Part shown: in pieces, positions 52,701 to 58,018 of the stretch | Layout of the letters: every line of letters starts with the position of its first letter | How positions within the stretch are numbered: the stretch's first letter is position 1 | Source of the DNA: Ignelater luminosus | Lineage: Eukaryota; Arthropoda; Insecta; Coleoptera; Elateridae | Assembly: GCA_011009095.1 (NCBI GenBank) | Contig: VTPC01091269.1 | Location: forward strand, 11,610 to 75,609 | Reading direction: 5' to 3' | DNA length: 64,000 bases | Position numbers and translations under genes: made by a program | The notes under the pieces: model-generated | Databases searched by the model: none | Told to the model about the DNA's origin: nothing | The model's input: the letters and a program-made list of their open reading frames with translations, nothing else

Positions 52701-54484
52701 GAATTTATACGCACAATAGCAGGATTAGAACGTAAACATTTATTTGCGATTACTACTCGTCGCGCTGTTTTAATGGAAAAAGGAAAAAGTAAATCGCAAA
52801 GCTTCAACCCGGATGGTTGATTGGAGGATTTTCCTAACAATACTAATGTCAAATGAATCGAAATCTCTAAGCTAAAAATGGGATTGAAAAGACAGAATGC
52901 GATTCGCATTGGCTCTAACGATGCAAGTTCGAAATGCTGCAGTTGGTATGTGATAAAAGGTGAACGACAAAGTTGGTGGCGGCAGCAGTGCACGCACAGA
53001 GGCGATCGGCTCACGCCAAGGCAATGCACGCACAAGGTGCGCCGGGACGCCATCGACGCGCCTGCGTCTTCTACGAGGGGAACAAACTTTTCATTGATCA
53101 TATTCTCCTTTCCGACTGGGCCAAGTTTATTGAGTTGTCTGTAGCGTAAGTTCGTGCAGACTTCGTTCGATTTCATACTTTCTCGTCATCATTGACTTTC
53201 GATGTCGATTGTTGGTATTTCCAGTTCTTACAGGAGTACTTTCATTTATCTCTTTGTCATCCGAAAGAAAGGGTGTTAGACTAACAGCGTGTTTATTATG
53301 TCGATATCAATCAAATTCAACCGCCAGACGATTCTTGCGATGGAATTAGTACACATACGAAGTAAACAGATTTATTACTTTGAAGAGGCGGATTTGCATA
53401 AAAAGTTTGTCGCTAGAAAAAATAATATGTAACGGGAGAAATTTATCATTTGTATTCACGTGAATCTTTCTCAAGATATGTGAATGCAAGTCCGATAGAA
53501 ATGATCGCTACGAATGGGATTAAGTAGATATCCGTCAGCCACTAGGGAGTTTCCGGCGGTGGTAGACACTACACTTATTGCATTTTTAACACCGGCCCCT
53601 TAATTTTAACGCTGCTTGCAACTGACGTCTACTCGAGGGCTGAAGAGCTCAAAACAAATCATTTATAACAATACCGGTAAGCTTCTTGACATTTTAAAAG
53701 CAAACTGTCCTGTTCCTGTTAACGATTTTGGGCCTAAAGATCGCGGTATTAATCAGAATAAAAAGCCTTCGGAAACGAGTGCCGTGATTGGGACAGTAAT
53801 ATGTTATTGACGATTTGTAATCTCCAAATCTACTTGTAGTGACAGGAGTGAAGATGAGGTAATGTCATCTCGGATGGATCGATATACCGACCAGCCTAAT
53901 TCGATACAGCTAAAGCTGAGGGTGTTCCCCTGGGCCGCTGACCGCCGTCGTCGCCGCCACCGCTAAGCCTCGTCTGAGACAAAACACCAGGCGAGTACGC
54001 GCTTCTGTCCATTAACTCATTAAATGCCACTGTAAAATTTAACACGTTTAAGAAAAGTGACAGATGTAGCAGCGAGATCTGTTGTTCCCAACGGGATTTT
54101 AATTCATACTGATTACAACATCAACGCAATTCTTCTCGACGAAGTCCTAGAATCACTTTTTCGTTCGTAAAATCTAAACGGGTGCCATGGTGGAATGTTT
54201 GTTTTAATTAGACCCCTTACACGAGACTCAATGTAGCTTCAATTGAATGTAGCGAGGGAGCGTGATTTCGAAGAAGTTCAAATTAGAACGAATGAACGTC
54301 GTTTAAAGGTCCGGTCTAACCTTACAACCTAATTCTATTATTGCAGGTTACATACCTTTCTTTCCGTCATAACGTACAGATGCATAAGCTGGGAATCGAA
54401 ATGTAAATCTGGATTTACCGGAGAACCTTCTTCTACAGTCAAATCACCATACTCCAGGGCTGAAGTTGACGACTCCACTACCAC
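4528..54484 (-). CDS. PlexA: Plexin A semaphorin receptor, 16 exons visible, 5' part missing
   Basis: Plexin A is a single-pass receptor for class 1 semaphorins and transmits repulsive axon-guidance signals; its cytoplasmic region is a GAP for Rap-type GTPases. The visible coding exons, 5' to 3', are 54484-54356, 37451-37351, 11793-11664, 11603-11441, 11385-11177, 11116-10783, 10723-10377, 10317-10085, 9882-9597, 9536-9291, 9232-8541, 8484-8133, 8072-7889, 6043-5333, 5270-5125 and 4704-4528. They total 4440 bases, exactly 1480 codons with the stop, and every intron is GT-AG with matching phase. Domain order over the 1479 visible residues: end of Sema (1-43), PSI1 (about 52-90), PSI2 (about 190-235), PSI3 (about 361-405), IPT repeats (about 405-770), membrane helix (about 815-837), split GAP with a Rho-binding domain inserted. 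The sequence resembles insect plexin A much more than plexin B. About 450-500 residues (signal peptide and most of Sema) are absent and should lie beyond the right edge. Confidence 0.95.
5125..5270 (-). CDS. PlexA: PlexA exon: penultimate, GAP C-terminal helices
   Basis: The 146-base exon completes a glycine and reads [20 protein letters not shown], then [20 protein letters not shown] and AEESR, a block highly conserved in all plexins. Boundaries are ttattcag (acceptor) and gtaagt (donor). Confidence 0.95.
5333..6043 (-). CDS. PlexA: PlexA exon: Rho-binding domain end and second GAP half
   Basis: This 711-base exon completes a glutamate and reads [20 protein letters not shown], finishing the Rho-binding insert. 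A variable serine-rich loop (about 1186-1230) follows, then the second GAP half: [36 protein letters not shown], and [20 protein letters not shown], whose arginine (visible residue 1329) corresponds to the third GAP arginine of plexins. The donor gtaaat is clear. Confidence 0.96.
6044..7888 (-). other. PlexA intron of 1.8 kb
   Basis: This intron is several times longer than its neighbours (mostly 50-250 bases). It is AT-rich, with no recognisable coding sequence. No repeat with clear ends was found. Confidence 0.7.
7889..8072 (-). CDS. PlexA: PlexA exon: Rho-GTPase-binding domain, first part
   Basis: The 184-base exon begins [20 protein letters not shown] and includes [19 protein letters not shown] and [12 protein letters not shown]. 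This is the ubiquitin-like Rho-binding insert that interrupts the plexin GAP domain and binds Rac/Rnd-type GTPases. Phases agree with both neighbours. Confidence 0.95.
8133..8484 (-). CDS. PlexA: PlexA exon: GAP domain with arginine pair
   Basis: The 352-base exon completes an arginine codon and reads [20 protein letters not shown]. It contains [20 protein letters not shown]; the Arg-Arg pair (visible residues 1002-1003) matches the arginine fingers of the plexin GTPase-activating fold. [20 protein letters not shown] and RQSIDFKPM lead into the inserted Rho-binding domain. All key residues are present. Confidence 0.96.
8541..9232 (-). CDS. PlexA: PlexA exon: membrane span and start of GAP domain
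   Basis: At 692 bases this is one of the two largest exons. It begins [20 protein letters not shown], ending the extracellular IPT, and runs into a hydrophobic helix ([20 protein letters not shown], residues about 815-837) followed by the basic stop-transfer YRRKS. A helical juxtamembrane stretch follows, then the first plexin GAP blocks [18 protein letters not shown] and [20 protein letters not shown]. In known plexins this juxtamembrane segment controls dimerisation and GAP activity. Confidence 0.96.
9291..9536 (-). CDS. PlexA: PlexA exon: juxtamembrane IPT region
   Basis: This 246-base exon is exactly 82 codons, in phase 0 at both ends. It begins [20 protein letters not shown], includes [14 protein letters not shown] and [15 protein letters not shown], and ends SDYLNIN. 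These are plexin A-specific blocks in the last extracellular IPT. Confidence 0.93.
9597..9882 (-). CDS. PlexA: PlexA exon: third IPT domain
   Basis: The 286-base exon reads [20 protein letters not shown], an aromatic- and acid-rich stretch, then [35 protein letters not shown], the third IPT strand pair, and ends EQKMFFS in phase 0. The frame continuing past the donor is intronic. Confidence 0.92.
10085..10317 (-). CDS. PlexA: PlexA exon: second IPT domain
   Basis: The 233-base exon begins [20 protein letters not shown]. It contains the IPT signature [17 protein letters not shown], the usual 'P.I..I.P..GP..GGT' start of the fold, and ends INDLPCKIL plus two bases of a serine codon. Confidence 0.95.
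10377..10723 (-). CDS. PlexA: PlexA exon: third PSI and first annotated IPT domain
   Basis: The 347-base exon completes a valine and reads [18 protein letters not shown], then [17 protein letters not shown] (PSI3). The IPT/TIG immunoglobulin-like fold that follows is marked by [19 protein letters not shown]. It ends at KQIVCK in phase 0 before a gtaagc donor. Confidence 0.95.
10783..11116 (-). CDS. PlexA: PlexA exon: linker between PSI2 and PSI3
   Basis: The 334-base exon starts [20 protein letters not shown] and includes [20 protein letters not shown] and [14 protein letters not shown], long blocks near-identical across arthropod plexin A proteins. It lies in the second extracellular IPT-like region. 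The donor splits a valine codon shared with the next exon. Confidence 0.95.
11177..11385 (-). CDS. PlexA: PlexA exon: second PSI domain
   Basis: This 209-base exon completes a histidine codon and then reads [20 protein letters not shown] followed by the second [26 protein letters not shown] and [14 protein letters not shown]. The cysteine spacing and the CDWC core are diagnostic of the plexin PSI2. The extra residues read past the donor (VSIH) are intronic. Confidence 0.94.
11441..11603 (-). CDS. PlexA: PlexA exon: region between PSI1 and PSI2
   Basis: The 163-base exon encodes [20 protein letters not shown] and then a conserved plexin stretch with NYGVNCTTP and ends in PVGQ plus one base. 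It forms the first extracellular IPT-like linker. Phase 0 at the start and phase 1 at the end match the neighbours. Confidence 0.92.
11664..11793 (-). CDS. PlexA: PlexA exon: end of PSI1 and linker
   Basis: The exon has 130 bases and begins with one base that completes a lysine codon from the PSI1 exon. It reads [20 protein letters not shown] and continues to a TTARTL junction. The segment carries the last PSI1 cysteines and the conserved WISY strand that starts the first region between PSI domains. Acceptor ttacag and donor gtaag are both clear. Confidence 0.93.
12676..12890. repeat. Imperfect tandem duplication of about 90-125 bases
   Basis: Two successive blocks, about 12676-12765 and 12801-12890, share the order ttattattatttct, then gaat, then a T-rich stretch, then taggcatt(a/g)gtggga and finally caaacactaag / cagacaccaaaag. 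The match is clear in order but diverged. This may be an old local duplication or two copies of a short repeat end. Confidence 0.4.
12840..13181. other. GC-richer island of unknown origin
   Basis: Base composition is visibly richer in G and C than the surrounding intron. A minus-strand frame of 92 codons (13181-12903) is open but matches no family I recognise, and no splice pair or repeat end was found. It may be a fragment of an unknown mobile element. Confidence 0.3.
13770..14484. repeat. Two-unit tandem repeat, period about 360-380 bases
   Basis: Two diverged units lie head to tail. The first starts near 13770 (gatatgccataaagaaagtg) and the second near 14129 (gatataccataaagaaagtg). Other shared landmarks are tgctttaaaaa (13867 and 14239) and ggtttaaaatatgcatt (about 13920 and 14299), followed in both by gt(c/c)ctcatatatgcatt. 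Spacing grows from 359 to about 379 through small insertions. The units are rich in atgcat and tatatg words and encode nothing. They look like a short piece of satellite DNA or an element with an internal duplication. Confidence 0.7.
14616..15420. repeat. Long fold-back MITE, about 0.8 kb
   Basis: A left arm (about 14636-14975) and a right arm (about 15115-15404) are inverted copies around a loop of about 140 bases. Matching landmarks, left versus right reversed, are ctgtatac at the ends, agttaaaac / ggttaaaac, tctatcata / ctatcatgg, agtcaactttt / agttgacta, tttctggatat, and gttaatattatcat. The arms are diverged and include indels. No transposase is encoded. The ends carry a ctgtatac motif; the termini may extend about 15 bases further. 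A related copy lies at 48395-48653. Confidence 0.7.
19302..19490 (+). repeat. pogo/Tigger-like MITE fragment
   Basis: After a TA, the sequence begins cagtaatacccccacttacg. It later reads ccccaatttacgcgaattcg, then atttacgcggttatcg and ggtcccacctatggcgtaag. This resembles the ends of pogo-superfamily elements, in which short 'tacgcg' words recur in the terminal region. The reverse-complement end was not found, so the copy is probably truncated. No transposase is present. Confidence 0.4.
24111..25318 (-). mobile_element. irritans-type mariner, nearly full length, 5' end cut
   Basis: The element is 1208 bases and is bounded by TA on both sides (24109-24110 and 25319-25320). Its 3' end keeps a full terminal repeat, cgagggtggtctgaaaagtt, continuing tccgaccta. 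At the 5' end the repeat is interrupted after about 20 bases: compared with the copy at 56809, about 73 bases are missing between two agtt words, removing the inner part of the repeat and some leader. It lies in antisense to nothing: it shares the minus strand with PlexA, inside an intron. It encodes an open transposase frame. Confidence 0.93.
24176..25213 (-). CDS. Mariner transposase, irritans subfamily, open frame
   Basis: This 345-residue transposase cuts out and reinserts mariner DNA at TA sites. The first ATG is at 25213 ([20 protein letters not shown]); an in-frame GTG two codons earlier is unlikely to be used. N-terminal helix-turn-helix domains bind the terminal repeats (to about residue 110). 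The linker WVPRLLT corresponds to the mariner WVPHEL motif. The DD34D triad is complete: D158 (VDETW), D252 (HQDNAPSH) and D287 ([10 protein letters not shown]). The C-terminus ends GDYVEK, as in the Himar1 group. One oddity is a 12-base in-frame deletion near the C-terminus (RWEKCVE where the sister copy has RWEHRWEKCVE), between two tgggag words. The frame is otherwise intact, and activity is unknown. Confidence 0.93.
   Translation of the reverse strand: MDKIEYRAVIKYLFLKGNTPSQIKDELDSVYGDSAPSFTTVKFWAAEFKRGRKSLGDDERSGRPKTATTDENIAKVHQMVLDDRRIKVREIAEVMNMSKERVCHILNQHLGMRKLSARWVPRLLTLDQKRVRMNISNALLAQFRRNKSEFWRRLITVDETWIHHYTPETKIQSKQWTAKGEPAPKKAKTVFSAGKVMASVFWDSHGVILIDYLQKGKTITGAYYASLLDKLKAELAKKRPHLQKKKILFHQDNAPSHTSAVAMAKIHELRFELLDHPPYSPDLAPSDFFLFPHLKIALGGQRFSSNEEAITFVNNYFAEKDAEYYLDGLQRWEKCVELQGDYVEK
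30176..30215. repeat. ATAA microsatellite
   Basis: A run of about nine imperfect ataa units (ataaataaataaataaataa, then attgataaataaataag). It is a simple repeat inside the large PlexA intron. Confidence 0.85.
30344..30604 (+). other. Unrecognised open frame with a good splice donor
   Basis: An 86-codon frame (from [20 protein letters not shown]) stands out because it is less AT-rich than the flanks and has balanced codons. It contains [20 protein letters not shown] and reaches a consensus donor (ctcg then gtatgt, near 30572). I recognise no family. It could be a small first exon, a repeat fragment or chance. A minus-strand frame overlaps it (30671-30459). Confidence 0.2.
34690..35020 (-). 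pseudogene. LINE reverse-transcriptase C-terminal remnant
   Basis: On the minus strand the segment reads [20 protein letters not shown], then KITQ[15 protein letters not shown] and [15 protein letters not shown]. This is the well-known post-catalytic block of RTE/CR1-like reverse transcriptases ('L.YG.ETW.......L...QR..ERRMLGI...D...N..IR..T'). It has several stops within about 90 codons and a frame change near IIEWKP, so it is dead. Neither the catalytic YADD box nor an endonuclease was found next to it. Confidence 0.65.
35065..35394 (-). other. Unrecognised 109-codon frame beside the LINE scrap
   Basis: A minus-strand frame reads [20 protein letters not shown] and on to QNIEEYY, directly upstream of the LINE scrap on the same strand. 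Composition is protein-like rather than low-complexity (charged helices such as [20 protein letters not shown]). I recognise no family and saw no splice partners. It may belong to the same decayed insertion or be chance. Confidence 0.2.
37351..37451 (-). CDS. PlexA: PlexA exon: first PSI domain
   Basis: This 101-base exon lies alone between introns of about 25.6 kb and 16.9 kb. It encodes [20 protein letters not shown] and then the [14 protein letters not shown] core typical of the first plexin PSI, a cysteine-rich knot that follows the Sema domain. The acceptor reads tttgcag and the donor gtaagt. It ends two bases into a lysine codon completed by the exon at 11793, giving …ENKCSLRSDC. Confidence 0.93.
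39721..41326 (+). pseudogene. I-type LINE ORF2 remnant: reverse transcriptase and RNase H
   Basis: Polymerase motifs appear in order but in changing frames. [13 protein letters not shown] is at about 39870. [20 protein letters not shown] is at about 40050. The motif-A aspartate is in [15 protein letters not shown] (about 40205). [12 protein letters not shown] lies at about 40395 and the catalytic YVDD box at about 40470. A thumb segment, [20 protein letters not shown], is at about 40800. The RNase H part keeps only its end, [20 protein letters not shown] (about 41000); much of the domain before it is deleted, because PPLNYR runs nearly straight into it. At least four frame changes or stops break the gene, so it cannot make the enzyme. 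Confidence 0.8.
41693..41716. repeat. TAA-repeat tail of the LINE
   Basis: A run of taa units (aaataataataataataata) follows gctgcctaattt. Its position just after the LINE 3' UTR fits the TAA tail made by I-type LINEs during insertion. Confidence 0.7.
43380..43676 (-). pseudogene. LINE ORF1-type fragment with FP-like C-terminal domain
   Basis: A 98-codon minus-strand frame contains [20 protein letters not shown], then [20 protein letters not shown] and VKDLENI. The pattern 'AR..K...GYK..W.+NG.+.VRK.......I.....DL..L' is the C-terminal domain shared by the ORF1 proteins of many insect LINEs (and named after the FP protein family). No matching ORF2 lies next to it on the same strand, so it is a stray piece. 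The identification rests on this motif alone. Confidence 0.45.
46321..46526. repeat. Small hAT-like MITE, 206 bases
   Basis: Perfect 10-base inverted ends, cccaaggctg (46321-46330) and cagccttggg (46517-46526), enclose a noncoding AT-rich centre. The left end continues gactaatgcataagtagact and aagcacatgtttagagcctc, resembling the 'GGCTGG.TTAA.GCATAGGC..ACTAGGCACATGCCTAGGGC' start common to hAT elements. I saw no convincing 8-base target duplication, so the ends could be off by a few bases. Confidence 0.45.
48031..48049. repeat. GC-rich perfect hairpin
   Basis: gggccgcc and ggcggccc form an 8-base perfect stem around a three-base loop in an AT-rich intron. A second similar but imperfect word (ggggccaccgaaggcgag) follows at about 48089. 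The two together suggest a diverged short repeat. The function is unknown. Confidence 0.5.
48395..48653. repeat. Fold-back MITE copy, shortened
   Basis: This is a relative of the element at 14616-15420. Shared landmarks in order are cttcctctttccagatat, aaaaatatcac, gaatatttcttgaacaag and tatattatcat (left-arm side), then ttttattcaggttttt, ggcttggccctgctctaac and acactgtatac (right end). The outer left arm and the loop are missing. Its right end at ctgtata is interrupted by the mauritiana mariner. Confidence 0.65.
48654..49740 (+). mobile_element. mauritiana-type mariner, internally deleted
   Basis: The 1087-base element has TA on both sides (48652-48653 and 49741-49742). It has perfect 28-base inverted ends starting cgagggttgctatttatatt and continuing tctggcct. 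Intact, identical ends suggest fairly recent insertion. The transposase frame inside has lost a central part. It is inserted at the TA of the ctgtatac end motif of the fold-back MITE. Confidence 0.93.
48829..49674 (+). pseudogene. Mariner transposase, mauritiana subfamily, defective
   Basis: The frame is open for 281 codons but is not a full enzyme. It aligns with Mboumar-type transposases of about 345 residues. The first helix-turn-helix is present ([20 protein letters not shown]). About 64 codons are then missing in frame between VPENIDA and KGASKAVYN, removing the second DNA-binding motif and the WVPH-type linker. Of the DD34D triad, D91 (TGDESW) and D183 (HHDNASSH) remain, but the third position is valine (V218, in [10 protein letters not shown] where the family has ND). 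The deletion and this substitution each should abolish activity. The C-terminus ([10 protein letters not shown]) is normal. Confidence 0.9.
52880..53070. other. CpG-bearing GC-richer patch in intron
   Basis: The segment holds several CpG-containing words (gcgatcggctcacgcc, gcgccgggacgcc, cgacgcgcctgcg) in an AT-rich intron. Frames are open on both strands here (52878-53144 plus, 53176-52682 minus), but neither resembles a known protein. A regulatory element or transposon fragment is possible. Confidence 0.25.
53925..54000. other. GC-rich patch with CGC/CGT triplets near the Sema exon
   Basis: ccgccgtcgtcgccgccacc occurs within a short GC-rich stretch about 350 bases from the Sema-end exon, on its downstream (intronic) side. 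No open frame or repeat ends were recognised. Confidence 0.25.
54356..54484 (-). CDS. PlexA: PlexA exon: C-terminal end of Sema domain
   Basis: This 129-base exon encodes visible residues 1-43, starting [20 protein letters not shown] and ending HLYVMTERK, the last blade strand of the plexin Sema propeller that binds semaphorin. It is flanked by an acceptor reading ttacag upstream and a gtatgt donor downstream on the minus strand. It is in phase 0 at both ends and joins cleanly to the PSI1 exon (…TERK then VSKVKVQEC…). It is the most upstream exon I could find. Nothing resembling earlier Sema blades was seen between it and 64000. Confidence 0.9.
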
Positions 54485-55104
54485 CTGTAATAAAATTGAC
54501 GTATATTAGTTAAAATGTCTTTAAACACACAATTTATTTTATATATATATATCAACTGTTGGAGAAACCGTGTTTTGCTATACTAAATCAAAACAATAAA
54601 TCGAGTTGGAGAACGTAGAAACATTTTAATTTTTAGTATTTGCCTAAGTTTGGTTCTAATATTCGGGAATCAATTATAGTATCTTTTGACTAACTTTAAT
54701 TTAGACTTTCGTCTTTCATGTGTATTGCTAATCGTAATCGTTTATTGACTACACAGAGCTGTGCTTCGACGAAGATGCTCGTACTAGGTATATGTGGTGT
54801 AATGCTAAAAACATTAAATTTTGATTTTAGATGATACCAAGAAATATACAGTTAGAGTTTTCGTAACCAAACGTTATAATCTGTGGTAGATTAACGATTA
54901 ACGGAATCATATATAGACCTGCCCAATTTTTTATAGTGCTAGTGCTATACAGCGGTTGTGTACGTTTCGCAATAATTTTGCCGCCGCCGCCCCTGTCATG
55001 CCCCAGGCGCAAGCATTGGCACCCGTTTTTAGTTCCTATTGGGTGCTCCAGTAGCAAACAAATTTTAAGCGTTTGCATTTTACATTATACTTTTTGTTGT
55101 TGAT

Positions 55105-56198
55105 TTCATCGAAACCAAAGGTAAAAACGCTGAACAGATGGCGAAAATGATTTTGGAGAAGATCGACCAAGATGGACTCAACATTGAAAACTGCAGAGGC
55201 CAAGCTTACAACAACGCTGCTGTTATGTTCGGGTTACATACTGGAGTCCAAGCGAGAATTAAGACAGTTAGCCCCAAGACCCGGTTCGTCGCATGCACTA
55301 ACCACTCTTTGAACCAAGTTAGTGTTCACGCCGCTTCCATCAATTCGGAATCCGTTACCTTTTCCGGAATGGTGGAGAAAATATATTTGTTCTTTTCGTC
55401 ATCAATCCATCGTTTGACTGCTGCTACTAGCCAAGGGGTAAAACGCACAAGAAGCTGTCAAATTGTTGAAGACCTATTTTTCCAAGATCCTGAATGTTCT
55501 CAAAGACTTAATCACCGATAGAACAGAAAATGCAGTCACTCGTTTCTTTTGTTATCTCGGGTTTTGGTCTAAAGTCCTTCCAGAGATTAACGATGCTCCA
55601 GTTTAGCTGCAGACCAAGCGACTGAACAGTCAACGGCGTGTGGCAAAAATTGGGGCATTGAAGATATTTTTAGTTGAACAGCAAAATGAGATAGCTACTC
55701 GAGATAATTGTGCAGAAACTTGGAATCTAAGTTGAGCCTCGAAGAACAACAACAACAACAAGGGTGCAAATAATTCAAGAAATTAGTTCAAGGTTTGAGC
55801 AATTGGAAGAGTTGGCGAAGAAATTGTCCGGAATAGTCTACCATTCAGTCAATTTGCCGGATGAAATCGATAAGGTGGAATTCCTGATCGAACGACATCG
55901 TCTTCGAAACTTTGTCGGCGCATCTTAAGACCAACAAAAGCTCGCGCAGGGAGGACCGCTGAAACTGTTACAGTTTATTCAACAGTATAACCTCAATACC
56001 TCCGTCAGTGTTGCAAGCTGCGAAAGGAGCTTTTCTAAGTTAAAACTGATTAAGTCCTACTTGAGGTTCACTATGAGCCAGCTGAGGTTGTCCAATGTGG
56101 CTAAATTGTCCATTGAGCAAGAACTTACAAACCAGCTAGATTTCGAAGAAACGATAACCGAGTTTGCTGCTCTTAAAGCTAGGAAAGTTTGCTTTTAA
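55105..56198 (+). pseudogene. hAT transposase remnant, ZMYM1-like
   Basis: The first open part (about 55105-55521) reads FIETKGKNAEQMAKMILEKI, then NCRGQAYNNAAVMFGLHTGV and RFVACTNHSLNQVSVHAAS, the RNase H-like core block of the ZMYM1-like hAT family with its 'NCRGQ.YDNA..M.G...G' and 'C..HSLNL' words (here NNAA and SLNQ). The last open part (to 56198) is the hAT dimerisation domain: SVASCERSFSKLKLIKSYLR and SIEQELTNQLDFEETI. The middle (about 55520-55970) has several stops and frame changes. The N-terminal zinc-finger region is deleted. It cannot encode a working transposase. Confidence 0.75.
55747..55766. repeat. CAA microsatellite
   Basis: A short run of about six caa/aac units inside the hAT remnant. 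Confidence 0.7.
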
Positions 56199-56808
56199 GT
56201 TTCTTCTTATTTATTTATTTATATTTAGCATAGTTTGCTGTTTACATTTTAACACAAAATATCTAAATATAATCATAGCCAACAGTTAAATTATTTTTTT
56301 ATTAGATAATTACCATTTAGAAACGAGGTTTAAAGTTTAAATGTTGCATTAAACGTTTACTTTAAGTTTTTAAATTTTTAAATTCGAATTTTTATCTCTT
56401 CTGAAGGAGAAGGAGCGGCACATTGGAAGGTGCGCCCCGGGCGCCAATATCCCTTGCTACGCCACTGTCTCTAAGTCAACATCTTTTACAAGACAGGGGA
56501 ATCTAGGACATTAAGATTTTTAAAAATCTGTAAAAGAATCTAATAACTTAAACAACTCGTGTATACCTACTCCAGAGGATGTTACCAACGACGCAAATGC
56601 TATACAGTGTCAGAGGATGAAAAAAATTTGTGGTGCCAAGTCACACCACAGAAATGCCAATAAAGAAACTTAGGACTAGATAAATCTTTTCTAACTGCCA
56701 TTATTTCGTTTTCGTTCTTATTTTATAATCGACTCGTCCATCACATCAACAAGTCCTTGTTAAAATGATGTAAATACAGAATTTATTAAAACAATACCTT
56801 TTAGGTTA

Positions 56809-58012
56809 CGAGTGTGGTCTGAAAAGTTTCCGACCTCAACGTGAAGATGGCAGCACTCGAAAATAAAAGCTACTGAATTTCGTTGTTCATCTGTTGACAG
56901 TTACTCACCAAAGTGTCAGCCATTTTGGACGCGCAGTTTTTATGTAACAGTCGTTTGAGTGAGTTGATGTGAGTTTTTTTATGAAAATGGACAAAATCGA
57001 GTATCGAGCTGTCATTAAATATTTGTTTTTGAAAGGCAATACGCCTTCGCAAATAAAAGATGAGTTGGATTCTGTGTATGGGGAATCTGCACCATCATTT
57101 ACCACAGTGAAATTTTGGGCTGCTGAATTTAAACGTGGCCGTAAGAGCTTGGGAGACGATGAACGTTCGGGACGTCCAAAAACTGCAACTACCGACGAAA
57201 ACATCGCCAAAGTTCACCAAATGGTGCTAGACGACGGCCGAATTAAAGTGAGAGAGATAACAGAAGTTATGAACATGTCAGAAGAACGTGTTTGTCACAT
57301 ATTAAATCAACATTTAGGCATGAGAAAGCTGTCCGCGCGTTGGGTGCCGCGTTTGCTCACGTTAGACCAAAAACGTGTTCGAATGAATATTTCCAACGCT
57401 CGTTTGGCGCAGTTTAGGCGAAATTAATCCGAGTTTTGGCGCCGATTAATTACTGTAGATGAAACTTGGATACACCATTATAGGCCCGAAACAAAAATAC
57501 AGTCCAAACAGTGGACTGCAAAGGGGGAACCGGCTCCAAAAAAAGCAAAAACTGTTTTTTCGGCTGGGAAAGTGATGGCGACTGTTTTTTGGGATAGTCA
57601 TGGAGTTATTTTAATCGATTATCTTCAAAAAGGAAAAACCATTACAGGAGCATACTATGCATCATTACTTGACAAGCTGAAGGCAGAACTTGCGAAAAAA
57701 CGGCCACATTTGCAGAAAAAGAAAATCCTGTTTCACCAAGACAACGCACCGTCTCACACCTCAGCGGTTGCCATGGCGAAAATCCACGAATTACGGTTTG
57801 AACTGCTTGACCATCCGCCTTACTCACCAGATCTAGCCCCAAGCGACTTCTTTTTGTTCTCTCATCTAAAAACTGCGCTCGGAGGACAAAGATTTTCGTC
57901 AAATGAAGAGGCAATCACCTTCGTGAACAATTATTTTGCAGAGAAAAATGCCGAGTACTATTTGGACGGGTTACAGAGATGGGAGCATCGCTGGGAGAAG
58001 TGTGTAGAGTTT
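56809..58012 (+). mobile_element. irritans-type mariner, 3' end lost
   Basis: This is the same family as the copy at 24111-25318. It starts after TA (56807-56808) with a full 5' end, cgagtgtggtctgaaaagtt continuing tccgacctcaac, and has the complete leader of 178 bases up to the MDK codon. Similarity to the other copy stops at about 58012 (gtagagtt). The last few codons, the 3' leader and the 3' terminal repeat are missing. Confidence 0.92.
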
Positions 58013-58018
58013 AAGTAG
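56981..58018 (+). pseudogene. Mariner transposase, irritans subfamily, with one stop
   Basis: The first ATG is at 56981 and reads [20 protein letters not shown]. It differs from the copy at 24176 by about ten residues. A TAA interrupts the frame at about 57425, where the other copy has lysine (RRN then stop then SEFWRRL). Beyond it the frame is still readable: [20 protein letters not shown] and [10 protein letters not shown], so all three catalytic aspartates survive. The C-terminus keeps RWEHRWEKCVE, the ancestral length, and then runs into foreign sequence. It cannot make full-length enzyme. Confidence 0.9.

Larger units (their letters stand above)
37452..54355 (-). other. PlexA 16.9 kb intron with transposon insertions
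   Basis: This intron lies between the Sema-end exon and the PSI1 exon. Identified contents are listed separately: LINE at 39.6-41.7 kb, ORF1-type scrap at 43.4 kb, hAT-like MITE at 46.3 kb, fold-back copy plus mariner at 48.4-49.7 kb. The stretches 37452-39550, 44000-46300, 46600-47990 and 49743-52600 showed nothing I can assign. GC-richer patches occur near 44.65-44.83, 48.0-48.4, 52.9-53.1 and 53.9 kb. Confidence 0.75.
54950..56467 (+). mobile_element. hAT transposon with ZMYM1-like transposase, decayed
   Basis: The right end reads ggtgcgccccgggcgccaat, then atcccttgctacgccactg (to 56467), the reverse of the cagtggcgtagcaaggg start typical of this hAT group. Near the left end a GC-rich block, gccgccgcccctgtcatgcc then ccaggcgcaagcattggcac (54981-55022), matches the usual sub-terminal region. 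The first base is set at a degenerate cagcgg at 54950, which is uncertain. No 8-base duplication was found. Coding remnants lie at 55105-56198. Confidence 0.65.

Noticed and set aside
52682-53176. 164-codon minus-strand open frame with cysteine/histidine words
   Set aside because: The CVHC-like words come from a GC-rich repeat of tgcacgcac and do not form a known zinc-finger spacing. The opposite strand is open too. No family was recognised.
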